Assembly (NCBI GenBank): GCA_017420455.1
Contig: JAFOJB010000335.1
Location: 1 to 5,286, forward strand
Reading direction: 5' to 3'
DNA length: 5,286 nt
DNA from: Blautia sp.
GTDB taxonomy: Bacteria; Bacillota; Clostridia; Lachnospirales; Lachnospiraceae
The translations under genes were made by a program, and so were the position numbers. Numbering within the stretch: position 1 is the stretch's first letter; each line of letters opens with the position of its first letter. Below the pieces are notes generated by a model that was given only the letters and a program-made list of their open reading frames with translations, made no database searches and was not told the origin of the DNA. This document shows, one piece after another, positions 1 through 5,286 of the stretch.

Positions 1-96
1 ATTTTCGATTTCTAGATCGAGGAAGAGGATATGAAGATCATGGAGACCCTCGACTGCAGTTACTGCTGTGTGGATCCTCCGGAGGACCTGCGGTAG
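1..96 (+). pseudogene. C-terminal end of a probable aldo/keto reductase, interrupted by an in-frame TAG
   Basis: Read in frame from base 1, the translation is IFDF, a TAG stop at 13-15, then IEEEDMKIMETLD and CSYCCVDPPEDLR, ending at a second TAG (94-96). The pattern 'hFDF-x-(h)xxEDM-xxhxxLD' resembles the last helix of aldo/keto reductases, which commonly end FDFEL(S/T)xEDMxxIxxLD followed by a short tail. The interrupting codon sits where a Glu (GAG) is usual, so one G-to-T change would explain it. If so, the protein lacks about its last 27 residues. Only the extreme end of the gene is inside the window, so the family call rests on a short, weakly conserved stretch. The alternative is that the upstream gene really ends at base 15 and the rest is chance similarity. 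The bidirectional hairpin at 213-266 fits a plus-strand gene ending here. Confidence 0.4.
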
Positions 97-212
97 GGAC
101 TGCTCCGGAAACAGCTCTCCGGGACTTTCTGTCTTTTTGTCCGGCTTCTGTTTTCAGAATCTGCCGCCGGGAGAACAATACAGGCAAAACCCGCCCGATC
201 CCTGACAATTCA

Positions 213-266
213 AAACGGGGCGGTGAAAACAGGCGTCATATTTCTCCTGTTTTCACCGCCCCGTTT
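213..266. terminator. Bidirectional intrinsic terminator, perfect 21-bp stem
   Basis: The left arm at 213-233 (AAACGGGGCGGTGAAAACAG plus G) is exactly complementary to 246-266, with a 12-nt loop at 234-245. The stem has a GC-rich base (GGGGCGG) flanked by A on the left and T on the right, so each transcript sees a GC-rich stem ending in a U-tract: UUU at 264-266 on the plus strand, and UUUU from 215-212 on the minus strand. The U-tracts are short. Its place between two convergent genes, about 117 nt after the plus-strand stop and 137 nt after the gpsA stop, supports a shared terminator. Efficiency in either direction cannot be judged from sequence alone. Confidence 0.75.
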
Positions 267-267
267 C

Positions 268-289
268 TCAGGAACTGTACAGTTCCTGA
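268..289. repeat. Perfect 22-bp palindrome beside the terminator
   Basis: The half-site TCAGGAACTGT (268-278) is followed directly by its exact reverse complement ACAGTTCCTGA (279-289) with no spacer. It begins one base after the terminator stem, on the gpsA side. As RNA it could form a short hairpin with a small central loop. As DNA it has the symmetry of a dimer-binding site. No promoter is evident next to it, so an operator role is not supported. It may simply be a secondary structure stabilising the gpsA 3' end. Confidence 0.6.
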
Positions 290-402
290 TCCAGTTCTGT
301 GCATATCACCTGCTGCCATGGCATCTTCTGAACCTGATCTGCTTTTTCAGCCCGGGAATCTGCCGGATGGACAGGAAGGCCTGTCCGTAAAAGGAACCGC
401 AC

Positions 403-1398
403 TTAGGCAGTCTCCGGCTTCATGGCCCGCTGCATAAGATCCATGACGGCTTCCCTGGCGTTCTTTCCTTCGAAGAGGATCTTGTTCACCTCGTTTATGA
501 TCGGCATTTCCACATGGTATTTCTCTGCCAGCCTTCTGGCAGCCTTGGCACTGTAAACACCCTCTACCACCATCTTTACCTCTGCCATGGCCTCCTCCAT
601 GGAATAGCCCTGGCCAATGAGATATCCTGCTTTTCTGTTCCGGCTGTGGCGGCTTGCGCAGGTGACGATCAGGTCCCCTATACCCGAAAGCCCATAGAGG
701 GTCTGCTCCTTCGCTCCCATGGCGGCTGCCAGGCGGGTGATCTCGTACAGTCCTCTGGTGATGAGGGCTGCCTTGGTATTGTCGCCATAGCCCAGCCCAT
801 CTGCTGTGCCTGCTGCCAGAGCAATGACATTTTTAAGGGAACCGCCCAGTTCCACTCCCAGCATATCCTCTGTCGTATAGACACGGAATACGGGACTCAT
901 GAAGATTTTCTGAAGGAATTCCGCGGTTTCGCTGCTGTGGGAGCTGATGACGCAGGTGGTAGGGAGCCCCCGTCCCACCTCTTCTGCGTGACTCGGGCCG
1001 GAGAGCACCGATACATCCGCATTCGGAATCTCCTGCTCTATGATTTCCACCAGCGTCATCAGTGTGGCTTCCTCTATCCCCTTCGCCACATTGACGATCT
1101 TCTGGCCATCCTTCACGTAGGGCGCCATGGATGCCGCCGTACTTCTTGTGAAGGGGGAAGGAACCGCAAGCACGCACGCATCCGGGGCCGCAAGGCTTCC
1201 CTCCAGATCCCCGGTGATGCAGATTTCCTCCGGCAGGTGTACTCCCGGAAGCTTTGCCGCATGCTCTCTTTTTTCCTGAAGCATCTGCACCTCCTCGGGC
1301 AGCGCCGACCACAGAGTTACCTGATGCCCGTTATTACAGAGAAGGAGCGATAACGCTGTTCCCCAGCTTCCTGCCCCCAAAACACTGATCCTGGCCAT
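403..1398 (-). CDS. gpsA: NAD(P)+-dependent glycerol-3-phosphate dehydrogenase
   Basis: This cytosolic enzyme reversibly reduces dihydroxyacetone phosphate to sn-glycerol-3-phosphate, the backbone for phospholipids. The protein is 331 aa, the usual length for the family. The N-terminal Rossmann fold opens with GAGSWG at residues 8-13. Other family signatures are VPSPFTR (79-85), VNVAKGIE (102-109, with the conserved Lys106), LSGPSHAEEV (132-141) and the C-terminal domain signature ELGGSLKNV (183-191, with the catalytic-type Lys189). GLSGIGDL (236-243) and SRNRKAG (252-258, whose Arg-Asn contacts substrate phosphate in the family) follow. The start at 1398 is preferred because MARISVLGAG places the fold at the terminus and an AAGGAGAG site lies 4 nt upstream. 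The frame is open as far as 1674 but that extension lies over plsY. It is the last gene of the cluster, next to plsY, which uses its product. It appears intact. Confidence 0.97.
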   Translation of the reverse strand: MARISVLGAGSWGTALSLLLCNNGHQVTLWSALPEEVQMLQEKREHAAKLPGVHLPEEICITGDLEGSLAAPDACVLAVPSPFTRSTAASMAPYVKDGQKIVNVAKGIEEATLMTLVEIIEQEIPNADVSVLSGPSHAEEVGRGLPTTCVISSHSSETAEFLQKIFMSPVFRVYTTEDMLGVELGGSLKNVIALAAGTADGLGYGDNTKAALITRGLYEITRLAAAMGAKEQTLYGLSGIGDLIVTCASRHSRNRKAGYLIGQGYSMEEAMAEVKMVVEGVYSAKAARRLAEKYHVEMPIINEVNKILFEGKNAREAVMDLMQRAMKPETA

Positions 1399-1402
1399 TT
1401 TT

Positions 1403-1410
1403 CTCTCCTT
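1403..1410 (-). promoter_or_regulatory. Ribosome binding site deciding the gpsA start
   Basis: On the minus strand AAGGAGAG precedes ATG at 1398 by 4 nt (AAAA). It fixes the start of gpsA against the ATG-initiated frame open as far as 1674, which would run through the intergenic hairpin and into plsY. Confidence 0.85.
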
Positions 1411-1462
1411 ATTTGCAAGAATATTCTGACAACCAATGTTGCCGGATGCTGATTTACCGGTA

Positions 1463-1503
1463 CGTTCCGCGGTCAGCCAGAGACCCGGGCTGACCGCGGA
1501 ACG
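1463..1503. repeat. Strong 16-bp hairpin in the plsY-gpsA gap
   Basis: CGTTCCGCGGTCAGCC at 1463-1478 is exactly complementary to 1488-1503, leaving a 9-nt loop. It starts 8 nt after the plsY stop on the minus-strand transcript and ends about 64 nt before the gpsA ATG. Neither side has a T-run: the minus strand continues TACCGGTAAATC. It therefore does not look like a standard intrinsic terminator. A partial terminator, an RNA-processing or stability element, or a simple spacer structure are all possible. I saw no convincing separate gpsA promoter in the remaining gap. Confidence 0.7.
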
Positions 1504-1511
1504 GTAATGCC

Positions 1512-2159
1512 TTACTGTCTGTTTTTCTTCTTCAGATAGACCTTGCTTTCTTCTCCCCTGGCAAGTCTTCTGATATTCTCCTTGTGCCTGTAAAAGGCCA
1601 GCGCCGTCAAAAGCCCCATTACCACATACAGTTCGACCCGATGCGGGGTATCCATTCCGTATCTTCCATGACACCCCAGGATTACCAGGCTTACAAAAGC
1701 CATCAGGTTGGCGGACAGAGAAGCCAGGGAGACATAATGCGTAACAAAAAAGACGATCAGGAAAAAGGCGAAGCCCGTGATGGCCAGCGGCCAGTCGATT
1801 GCCAGGAACATGCCCAGCGTGGCGGCAATTCCTTTTCCGCCCTTGAATCCCAGGGTAAAGGGATAATTATGCCCCAGAATACAGCCTGCTGCCGTATATA
1901 CCGAAAGCAGCGGCAGGATGTCGCCGCAGCGGCTGCCGAAAACTGCCTTCGTGACCAGCACTGCCAGCACACATTTCATGCAGTCCCCCAAAAGGGTCAG
2001 AAGCCCGATCTTCAGCCCGAATGTCCGCAGGGCATTGGTAGTCCCCGCATTTCCGCTCCCATGCTCCCGGATATCGGTTTTCTTGATTCTGCCGATGATA
2101 TAGCCGGTATTAAACAGTCCAAAAACATAACCAATGATAAGGCAGAATATACGTTCCAT
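1512..2159 (-). CDS. plsY: Acyl-phosphate:glycerol-3-phosphate 1-O-acyltransferase PlsY
   Basis: This integral membrane enzyme transfers an acyl group from acyl-phosphate (made by PlsX) to glycerol-3-phosphate, giving lysophosphatidate. The protein is 215 aa, in the normal range, with several hydrophobic segments (about 4-24, 51-72, 82-97, 112-140, 150-163 and 176-190). All three family motifs are visible: HGSGNAGTTN (33-42), GHNYPFTLGFKGGKG (96-110, the loop associated with glycerol-3-phosphate binding) and RHKENIRRLARGEE (191-204). A DxxK pair lies at Asp59/Lys62, and VSLASLS (143-149) matches the conserved late segment. The C-terminus is a lysine/arginine-rich tail. Its ATG shares one base with the der stop (TGATG), and a purine-rich AGGGGAGAG site lies 11 nt upstream inside der, so its translation is probably coupled to der. 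Its substrate is supplied by gpsA, the next gene. Confidence 0.97.
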   Translation of the reverse strand: MERIFCLIIGYVFGLFNTGYIIGRIKKTDIREHGSGNAGTTNALRTFGLKIGLLTLLGDCMKCVLAVLVTKAVFGSRCGDILPLLSVYTAAGCILGHNYPFTLGFKGGKGIAATLGMFLAIDWPLAITGFAFFLIVFFVTHYVSLASLSANLMAFVSLVILGCHGRYGMDTPHRVELYVVMGLLTALAFYRHKENIRRLARGEESKVYLKKKNRQ

Positions 2160-3487
2160 CAGCTTTCTTTCTCTCCCCTTTCCCGTACAATGAACTTTAA
2201 GGACGTTCCTTCAAATCCGAAGGCATCCCTGATCTTGTTTTCCAGGTACCGTAAATAGGAAAAATGCATCAGCTCCTTGTCGTTCACAAAGATCACGAAA
2301 GTGGGCGGACATACGGATACCTCTGTCGCATAGAAAATTTTCAGCCGTTTACCCTTGTCTGACGGGGGCTGCTGCATGGCCGCCGCCTCGGAGATGATCT
2401 CGTTCAGCACACCGGTCTGTACCCGGAGATTCTGGTTCTGGATCACCAGATCGATGGCTTCGAAAAGCTTCGGCACTCTCTGTCCGGTTTTCGCGGAAAT
2501 GAACAGGATCTTCGCGTAGGGCATGAAGGACAGGACCTCCTTCACCCGGCTGGTAAAGGTATAGATGGTTTTATCGTTCTTTTCGACAGCATCCCATTTA
2601 TTTACGGCGATGATGACGCCCTTGCCCCTGTCGTGGGCGATGCCGGCGATTTTCGCGTCCTGCTCGGTAACGCCCTCCACGGCGTCGATGAGCAGAACGA
2701 CAATATTCGCCCGCTCCACAGCGGATACGGTACGAAGGACACTGTAATGCTCGATTTCCTCCTTTACCTTTCCTTTTCGCCGAAGCCCGGCGGTATCGAT
2801 GAAAACATACTCGTTCCCGTTCCACCGGACCCGGGTATCCACGGCATCCCGGGTGGTGCCGGCGATATCCGAGACGATCACTCTCTCCTCCCCCAGCAGC
2901 CTGTTGATCAGGGAGGACTTGCCGACGTTCGGTTTTCCTACCACGGCGATCCTCGGGATATCCTCCTCCTCTTCTCCGGAAGCCTCCTCCGGAAAATGTT
3001 TTACCACCTCGTCCAGCAGATCCCCGAGTCCCATCATATTGGCGGACGAAACGGGGACAGGCTCTCCGATGCCGAGATTGTAGAATTCGAACACATCCAT
3101 CTGGTACTTTTCCAGACTGTCCACCTTGTTTACCACAAGAATCACCGGTTTGGCGCTCCTCCGGAGCATATCCGCCACCTTTGCGTCCGCGTCCTGCAGG
3201 CCCTGGCGGACATCCGTAAGGAAAATGATCACATCCGCCGTATCAATGGCGATCTGCGCCTGCTCCCTCATCCTGGAAAGCAGGATATCTCCGCTGTCCG
3301 GCTCGATCCCGCCTGTATCTATGAGGGTAAATTTCTTATCCAGCCAGGACACATCCGCGTAGATCCTGTCCCGCGTTACGCCCGGCGTATCCTTCACAAT
3401 TGAAATCCTGGAGCCCGCGAGGGCATTAAACAAGGTCGATTTCCCCACATTCGGCCTGCCCACGATGGCTACCACTGGTCTGCTCAT
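2159..3487 (-). CDS. der: Ribosome assembly GTPase Der (EngA), double G domain
   Basis: Der is an essential GTPase that assists late assembly of the 50S ribosomal subunit. This 442-aa protein has the diagnostic tandem arrangement. G domain 1 shows GRPNVGKS (10-17), PGVTRD (35-40), DTGG (57-60) and NKVD (120-123). An acidic linker (167-176, [10 protein letters not shown]) leads to G domain 2, with GKPNVGKS (184-191), GTTRD (210-214), DTAG (231-234), NKWD (296-299) and SAK (331-333). A KH-like C-terminal domain (about 353-442) ends in RERGEKES. Every GTP-binding motif is intact. The start at 3487 ([10 protein letters not shown]) is chosen because AAGGAG sits 8 nt upstream and Der proteins normally begin just before the first G motif. 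An upstream in-frame ATG at 3532 would add 15 lysine-rich residues of unlikely origin. Its 5' end overlaps the DUF512 gene by 62 bp and its stop overlaps the plsY start. Confidence 0.98.
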   Translation of the reverse strand: MSRPVVAIVGRPNVGKSTLFNALAGSRISIVKDTPGVTRDRIYADVSWLDKKFTLIDTGGIEPDSGDILLSRMREQAQIAIDTADVIIFLTDVRQGLQDADAKVADMLRRSAKPVILVVNKVDSLEKYQMDVFEFYNLGIGEPVPVSSANMMGLGDLLDEVVKHFPEEASGEEEEDIPRIAVVGKPNVGKSSLINRLLGEERVIVSDIAGTTRDAVDTRVRWNGNEYVFIDTAGLRRKGKVKEEIEHYSVLRTVSAVERANIVVLLIDAVEGVTEQDAKIAGIAHDRGKGVIIAVNKWDAVEKNDKTIYTFTSRVKEVLSFMPYAKILFISAKTGQRVPKLFEAIDLVIQNQNLRVQTGVLNEIISEAAAMQQPPSDKGKRLKIFYATEVSVCPPTFVIFVNDKELMHFSYLRYLENKIRDAFGFEGTSLKFIVRERGEKES

Positions 3488-4829
3488 ACGTTTGTCTCCT
3501 TTTTCTTTCTTTCCTGGGTTCACCCAGAACACATCTCACAAGATCCTCCCCGCTTCTGTCTGCAACCACGATCCTGGAGGACAGGCTCTCACAGGCCTGC
3601 TGCACTGTAATATCATCCAGGAATACCTCTTCCCCGTCCCGCAGCATATTGCAGGGGATCAGGATTTCCTTCCCCCTGCAGCCGGAAAGCTGACGGATCA
3701 GGTCCTGTCCCGTGATCAGGCCGGAAACCGTGATCTGGTCTCCGAAAAAATGATTCACGATGGGAATGACTTCTGCCCTGATATTTGGATATTTCTCCTG
3801 TATCATGGCGATACAGCCGGATATTTCCGGTGCGGCAAGAAGCCCGGTGGCGATCAGAATATCCCTGCTCCGGTCATCTCCCTCCCTGCCGGAGAGGCTC
3901 TCCCTGGTTTCCTCCCGGAGGAGACGCAGCATCCCCACGCCGTTTTCCAGCTGAAGATAGCCGTCATAACTGTCCTCTTCGGGGAGGGGCTCTTCTGCCA
4001 GAAGATACCACTCGTCTGATGCATGGACAAAATGAAGCCCCGTCTTTTCAAACATCCTTTCCTGCCAGGAATGGATCCGCTGAAGGACCTCTCTTGCGTC
4101 CTCCTTCGTAAAGGGTTCCAGCGGATAAAGGCCTTCGCGGAATTTCGTAAGCCCCACCGGGACTACAGAAACGCTCTGCAGCACCGGAACATAGGAAGAC
4201 AGCTTCCTGAGGCTGTATTCCAGATGCTCCCCGTCGTTTACTCCCTTGCACAGGACGATCTGCCCGTTCATGGTGATGCCTGCCTCAAAGAGACGGTCCG
4301 CCTTTTTCAGAGCCTCTCCTGCAAACCGGTTGTGCAGCATTCTGCAGCGAAGATCGCTCTCCATGGCCTGGAAGGAGATATTGATGGGCTCCAGACGATA
4401 TTCGATGATCCTTTCGATATCATGGTCGCTCATGTTGGTGAGCGTCACATAGTTGCCCTGCAGAAAGGAGAGGCGGGAATCATCGTCCTTAAAATACAAT
4501 GTCCGCCTCATTCCGGGCGGCATCTGGTCTATAAAGCAGAATATACATTTGTTTTTACAGGAACGGTACTCATCCATGAGACCGTTCTCAAACTCGACTC
4601 CCAGGTCTTCCTCGTACTCTTTTTCTACTTCCAGCTCCCAGATCTCCCCATCCTGCTTTTCCACCAGGATCAGGACCTCTTCCTCGTTCATCAGGTACCG
4701 GTAGTCAAAAACATCCTCGATCTCTTTCCCGTTCACGGCCAGGATGCTGTCCCCCGGAACAAGCTCCAGCTCCTCGGCGATGCTTCCGGGCAGTACCCGC
4801 AGAATGACATGTTTTTTCTGTTTTCTCAT
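3426..4829 (-). CDS. DUF512 family protein: PDZ-like domain, radical SAM-type cysteine cluster, DUF512 domain
   Basis: This is a 467-aa member of the widespread but functionally unassigned DUF512 family. An N-terminal PDZ-like segment (about 6-60, with [21 protein letters not shown]) precedes [18 protein letters not shown] (91-108). Cys91, Cys95 and Cys98 form a CxxxCxxC set of the radical SAM [4Fe-4S] type, and the line [18 protein letters not shown] (115-132) follows. The DUF512 C-terminal region includes GLYPLEPF (233-240), [17 protein letters not shown] (267-283), NGVGMLRLL (296-304) and [20 protein letters not shown] (358-377). A catalysed reaction cannot be named. The last about 30 residues ([15 protein letters not shown] onward) are basic and lie over the der ribosome binding site and start, in another frame. 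The start at 4829 is the first ATG after an upstream in-frame stop; its GGGAG site is about 13 nt away, longer than ideal. It is the first gene of the der-plsY-gpsA cluster. Confidence 0.92.
   Translation of the reverse strand: MRKQKKHVILRVLPGSIAEELELVPGDSILAVNGKEIEDVFDYRYLMNEEEVLILVEKQDGEIWELEVEKEYEEDLGVEFENGLMDEYRSCKNKCIFCFIDQMPPGMRRTLYFKDDDSRLSFLQGNYVTLTNMSDHDIERIIEYRLEPINISFQAMESDLRCRMLHNRFAGEALKKADRLFEAGITMNGQIVLCKGVNDGEHLEYSLRKLSSYVPVLQSVSVVPVGLTKFREGLYPLEPFTKEDAREVLQRIHSWQERMFEKTGLHFVHASDEWYLLAEEPLPEEDSYDGYLQLENGVGMLRLLREETRESLSGREGDDRSRDILIATGLLAAPEISGCIAMIQEKYPNIRAEVIPIVNHFFGDQITVSGLITGQDLIRQLSGCRGKEILIPCNMLRDGEEVFLDDITVQQACESLSSRIVVADRSGEDLVRCVLGEPRKERKRRQTYEQTSGSHRGQAECGEIDLV
3496..3501 (-). 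promoter_or_regulatory. Ribosome binding site deciding the der start
   Basis: On the minus strand AAGGAG lies 8 nt before the ATG at 3487. It sits inside the end of the upstream DUF512 reading frame, so der is probably translated from its own site while ribosomes still finish the upstream protein. It argues against the ATG at 3532. Confidence 0.85.
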
Positions 4830-4873
4830 AGCTTCTTTATTGCTCCCTTTTATTCTGGGGAAAGATCGTAAAT

Positions 4874-4902
4874 ATCATAACAACTAATGAAAAAAAAGTC
4901 AA
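4874..4902 (-). promoter_or_regulatory. Sigma-A promoter for the DUF512-der-plsY-gpsA cluster
   Basis: On the minus strand TTGACT (4902-4897) is followed after exactly 17 bp by TATGAT (4879-4874). A TG one base ahead of the -10 (TGTTATGAT) makes it an extended -10 promoter, and the spacer carries a T-run just inside the -35. Expected transcription start is near 4867, giving a leader of roughly 38 nt before the ATG at 4829. Confidence 0.82.
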
Positions 4903-4911
4903 ATGCTACAG

Positions 4912-4940
4912 TTGACGATTCAAAAGGCAGATGATATAAA
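4912..4940 (+). promoter_or_regulatory. Sigma-A promoter for prs
   Basis: TTGACG (4912-4917) is followed after exactly 17 bp by TATAAA (4935-4940), with TG one base before the -10 (TGATATAAA), again an extended -10. Expected start of transcription is near 4947, giving a leader of about 60 nt. No riboswitch-like fold or terminator-like hairpin is apparent in that leader. Confidence 0.82.
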
Positions 4941-4997
4941 TAAAGTTGATAAGGATCAAAACCATTACTGGCCTGACCTTAAAAGTGAATTCCACAC

Positions 4998-5003
4998 AGG
5001 AGG
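4998..5003 (+). promoter_or_regulatory. Ribosome binding site of prs
   Basis: A consensus AGGAGG lies 6 nt before the ATG at 5010. It fixes the start of the partial gene at the right edge and suggests strong translation. Confidence 0.9.
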
Positions 5004-5009
5004 AACAAC

Positions 5010-5286
5010 ATGTCGAATATTGAGCTGCTGGAAAAATCTCTTCCCGTCGCACCGATCCGTATCGCTGCTCTGGACGGATGCCGTACACTGGCCGAAGAAG
5101 TAGACCGGAAGCTGGTCAAATTCCGTAAAGCCCTGATCGCTAAAAAGAATGTCGGAGTTATCCCCCAGGGTTATTTTGAGAAGTCCTTTCTGGTAGAGTG
5201 TGAATGCCCCCGTTTCGGTACCGGCGAAGGAAAGGGCTATATCAGGGAATCTGTCCGCGGCGTGGACCTGTATATCATGGTCGATG
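5010..5286 (+). CDS. prs: Ribose-phosphate pyrophosphokinase, N-terminal part (runs off the window)
   Basis: The first 92 codons begin MSNIELLEKSLPVAPIRIAAL and reach CPRFGTGEGKGYIRESVRGVDLYIMVD at residues 67-92. The stretch GEGKGYIRESVRGVDLYIM corresponds to the phosphoribosyl pyrophosphate synthetase motif in which ordinary Prs proteins read GE-x-x-x-x-I-x-ESIRGxDVFI. The opening residues and the insert before the motif differ from the standard bacterial enzyme and match, from memory, the divergent longer Prs form annotated in Lachnospiraceae and relatives. The enzyme makes PRPP from ribose 5-phosphate and ATP for nucleotide, histidine, tryptophan and NAD synthesis. The PRPP-binding loop and the rest of the catalytic centre lie beyond the window. 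It is transcribed divergently from the DUF512-der cluster, from its own promoter, with a consensus ribosome binding site. Confidence 0.85.
   Translation, partial: MSNIELLEKSLPVAPIRIAALDGCRTLAEEVDRKLVKFRKALIAKKNVGVIPQGYFEKSFLVECECPRFGTGEGKGYIRESVRGVDLYIMVD

Larger units (their letters stand above)
97..402. other. Non-coding gap between convergent genes
   Basis: This 306-bp stretch lies between the plus-strand end at 96 and the minus-strand gpsA stop at 403, so it separates convergent transcription units. It holds the long hairpin at 213-266, the palindrome at 268-289, and a small hairpin at 369-386 (GGACAGG, loop AAGG, CCTGTCC) lying 17 nt beyond the gpsA stop. The small hairpin has no T-run after it on the minus strand. 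I see no ribosome binding site with a convincing reading frame and no recognisable RNA gene. Confidence 0.7.

Noticed and set aside
369..386. Small hairpin just after gpsA as its terminator.
   Set aside because: Only 7 bp with no T-run after it on the minus strand; the 213-266 hairpin is a much better candidate.
3..437. A plus-strand frame open for about 145 codons from the left edge to a TAA at 435-437.
   Set aside because: It runs through the terminator hairpin and into the end of gpsA, has no ribosome binding site or early ATG, and its translation shows no recognisable family pattern. It looks like chance openness in GC-moderate DNA.
514..1353. Long plus-strand open frames opposite gpsA, plsY, der and the DUF512 gene.
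   Set aside because: They are antisense to genes with intact family motifs, have no ribosome binding sites or family features of their own, and reflect codon bias on the coding strand.
1404..1432. A possible separate gpsA promoter with TTGTCA at 1432-1427 on the minus strand.
   Set aside because: At the proper spacing the -10 position is occupied by the ribosome binding site, with no TATAAT-like hexamer.
1399..1674. N-terminal extension of gpsA back to an ATG at 1674.
   Set aside because: It crosses the intergenic hairpin and overlaps plsY, adds 92 residues with no match to the family, and a good ribosome binding site sits 4 nt before the ATG at 1398.
3488..3532. Upstream start for der at 3532.
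   Set aside because: The added 15 residues are a lysine-rich stretch read from the ribosome binding region; AAGGAG placed 8 nt before 3487 and family start position favour MSRPVV.
4980..5003. Resemblance of GAATTCCACACAGGAGG to cloning-vector leader sequence.
   Set aside because: The match to lac-type leaders is short, the surrounding promoter and gene are native-looking, and a shared AGGAGG with an adjacent restriction-type hexamer is expected by chance.
4906..5088. A 60-codon minus-strand frame in the divergent region.
   Set aside because: It lies antisense to the start of prs and over both promoters, and its translation shows no recognisable pattern.

Overview
This window looks like core chromosome from a Gram-positive anaerobe of the class Clostridia, most likely a Lachnospiraceae-type organism. 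That rests on gene order (DUF512 radical SAM protein, der, plsY, gpsA), strong AGGAGG-type ribosome binding sites, and the divergent, Clostridia-style ribose-phosphate pyrophosphokinase at the right edge. Base composition is moderate, slightly above half G+C by eye. No rRNA, tRNA, CRISPR array, insertion sequence or phage-like gene was seen.

Layout, left to right. Positions 1-96 (+) hold what looks like the extreme C-terminus of an aldo/keto reductase, with an in-frame TAG at 13-15. Positions 97-402 are non-coding and hold a perfect 21-bp hairpin (213-266) that probably terminates transcription from both sides, followed by a perfect 22-bp palindrome (268-289). Positions 403-4829 are one minus-strand gene cluster. 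Read in its own direction it runs: DUF512/PDZ radical SAM protein (4829-3426), der (3487-2159), plsY (2159-1512), then a 113-bp gap with a strong hairpin (1463-1503), then gpsA (1398-403). The first three genes overlap. Positions 4830-5009 are a compact divergent promoter region with two well-formed sigma-A promoters back to back. Positions 5010-5286 (+) are the first 92 codons of a ribose-phosphate pyrophosphokinase that runs off the window.

How the genes work together. GpsA makes sn-glycerol-3-phosphate from dihydroxyacetone phosphate, and PlsY acylates it to lysophosphatidate, so the last two genes are consecutive steps at the entry to phospholipid synthesis. Der is the double-GTPase needed for 50S ribosome assembly. 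The DUF512 protein, whose function is not established, leads the transcript. The cluster therefore couples ribosome maturation to membrane lipid supply, and the divergent prs supplies PRPP for nucleotide synthesis: a growth-linked housekeeping neighbourhood.

I do not see a new defence or mobile system here. The points most worth a second look are the hairpin before gpsA, the 62-bp DUF512/der overlap, the mirror-image divergent promoters, the palindrome beside the terminator, and the interrupted aldo/keto reductase end.
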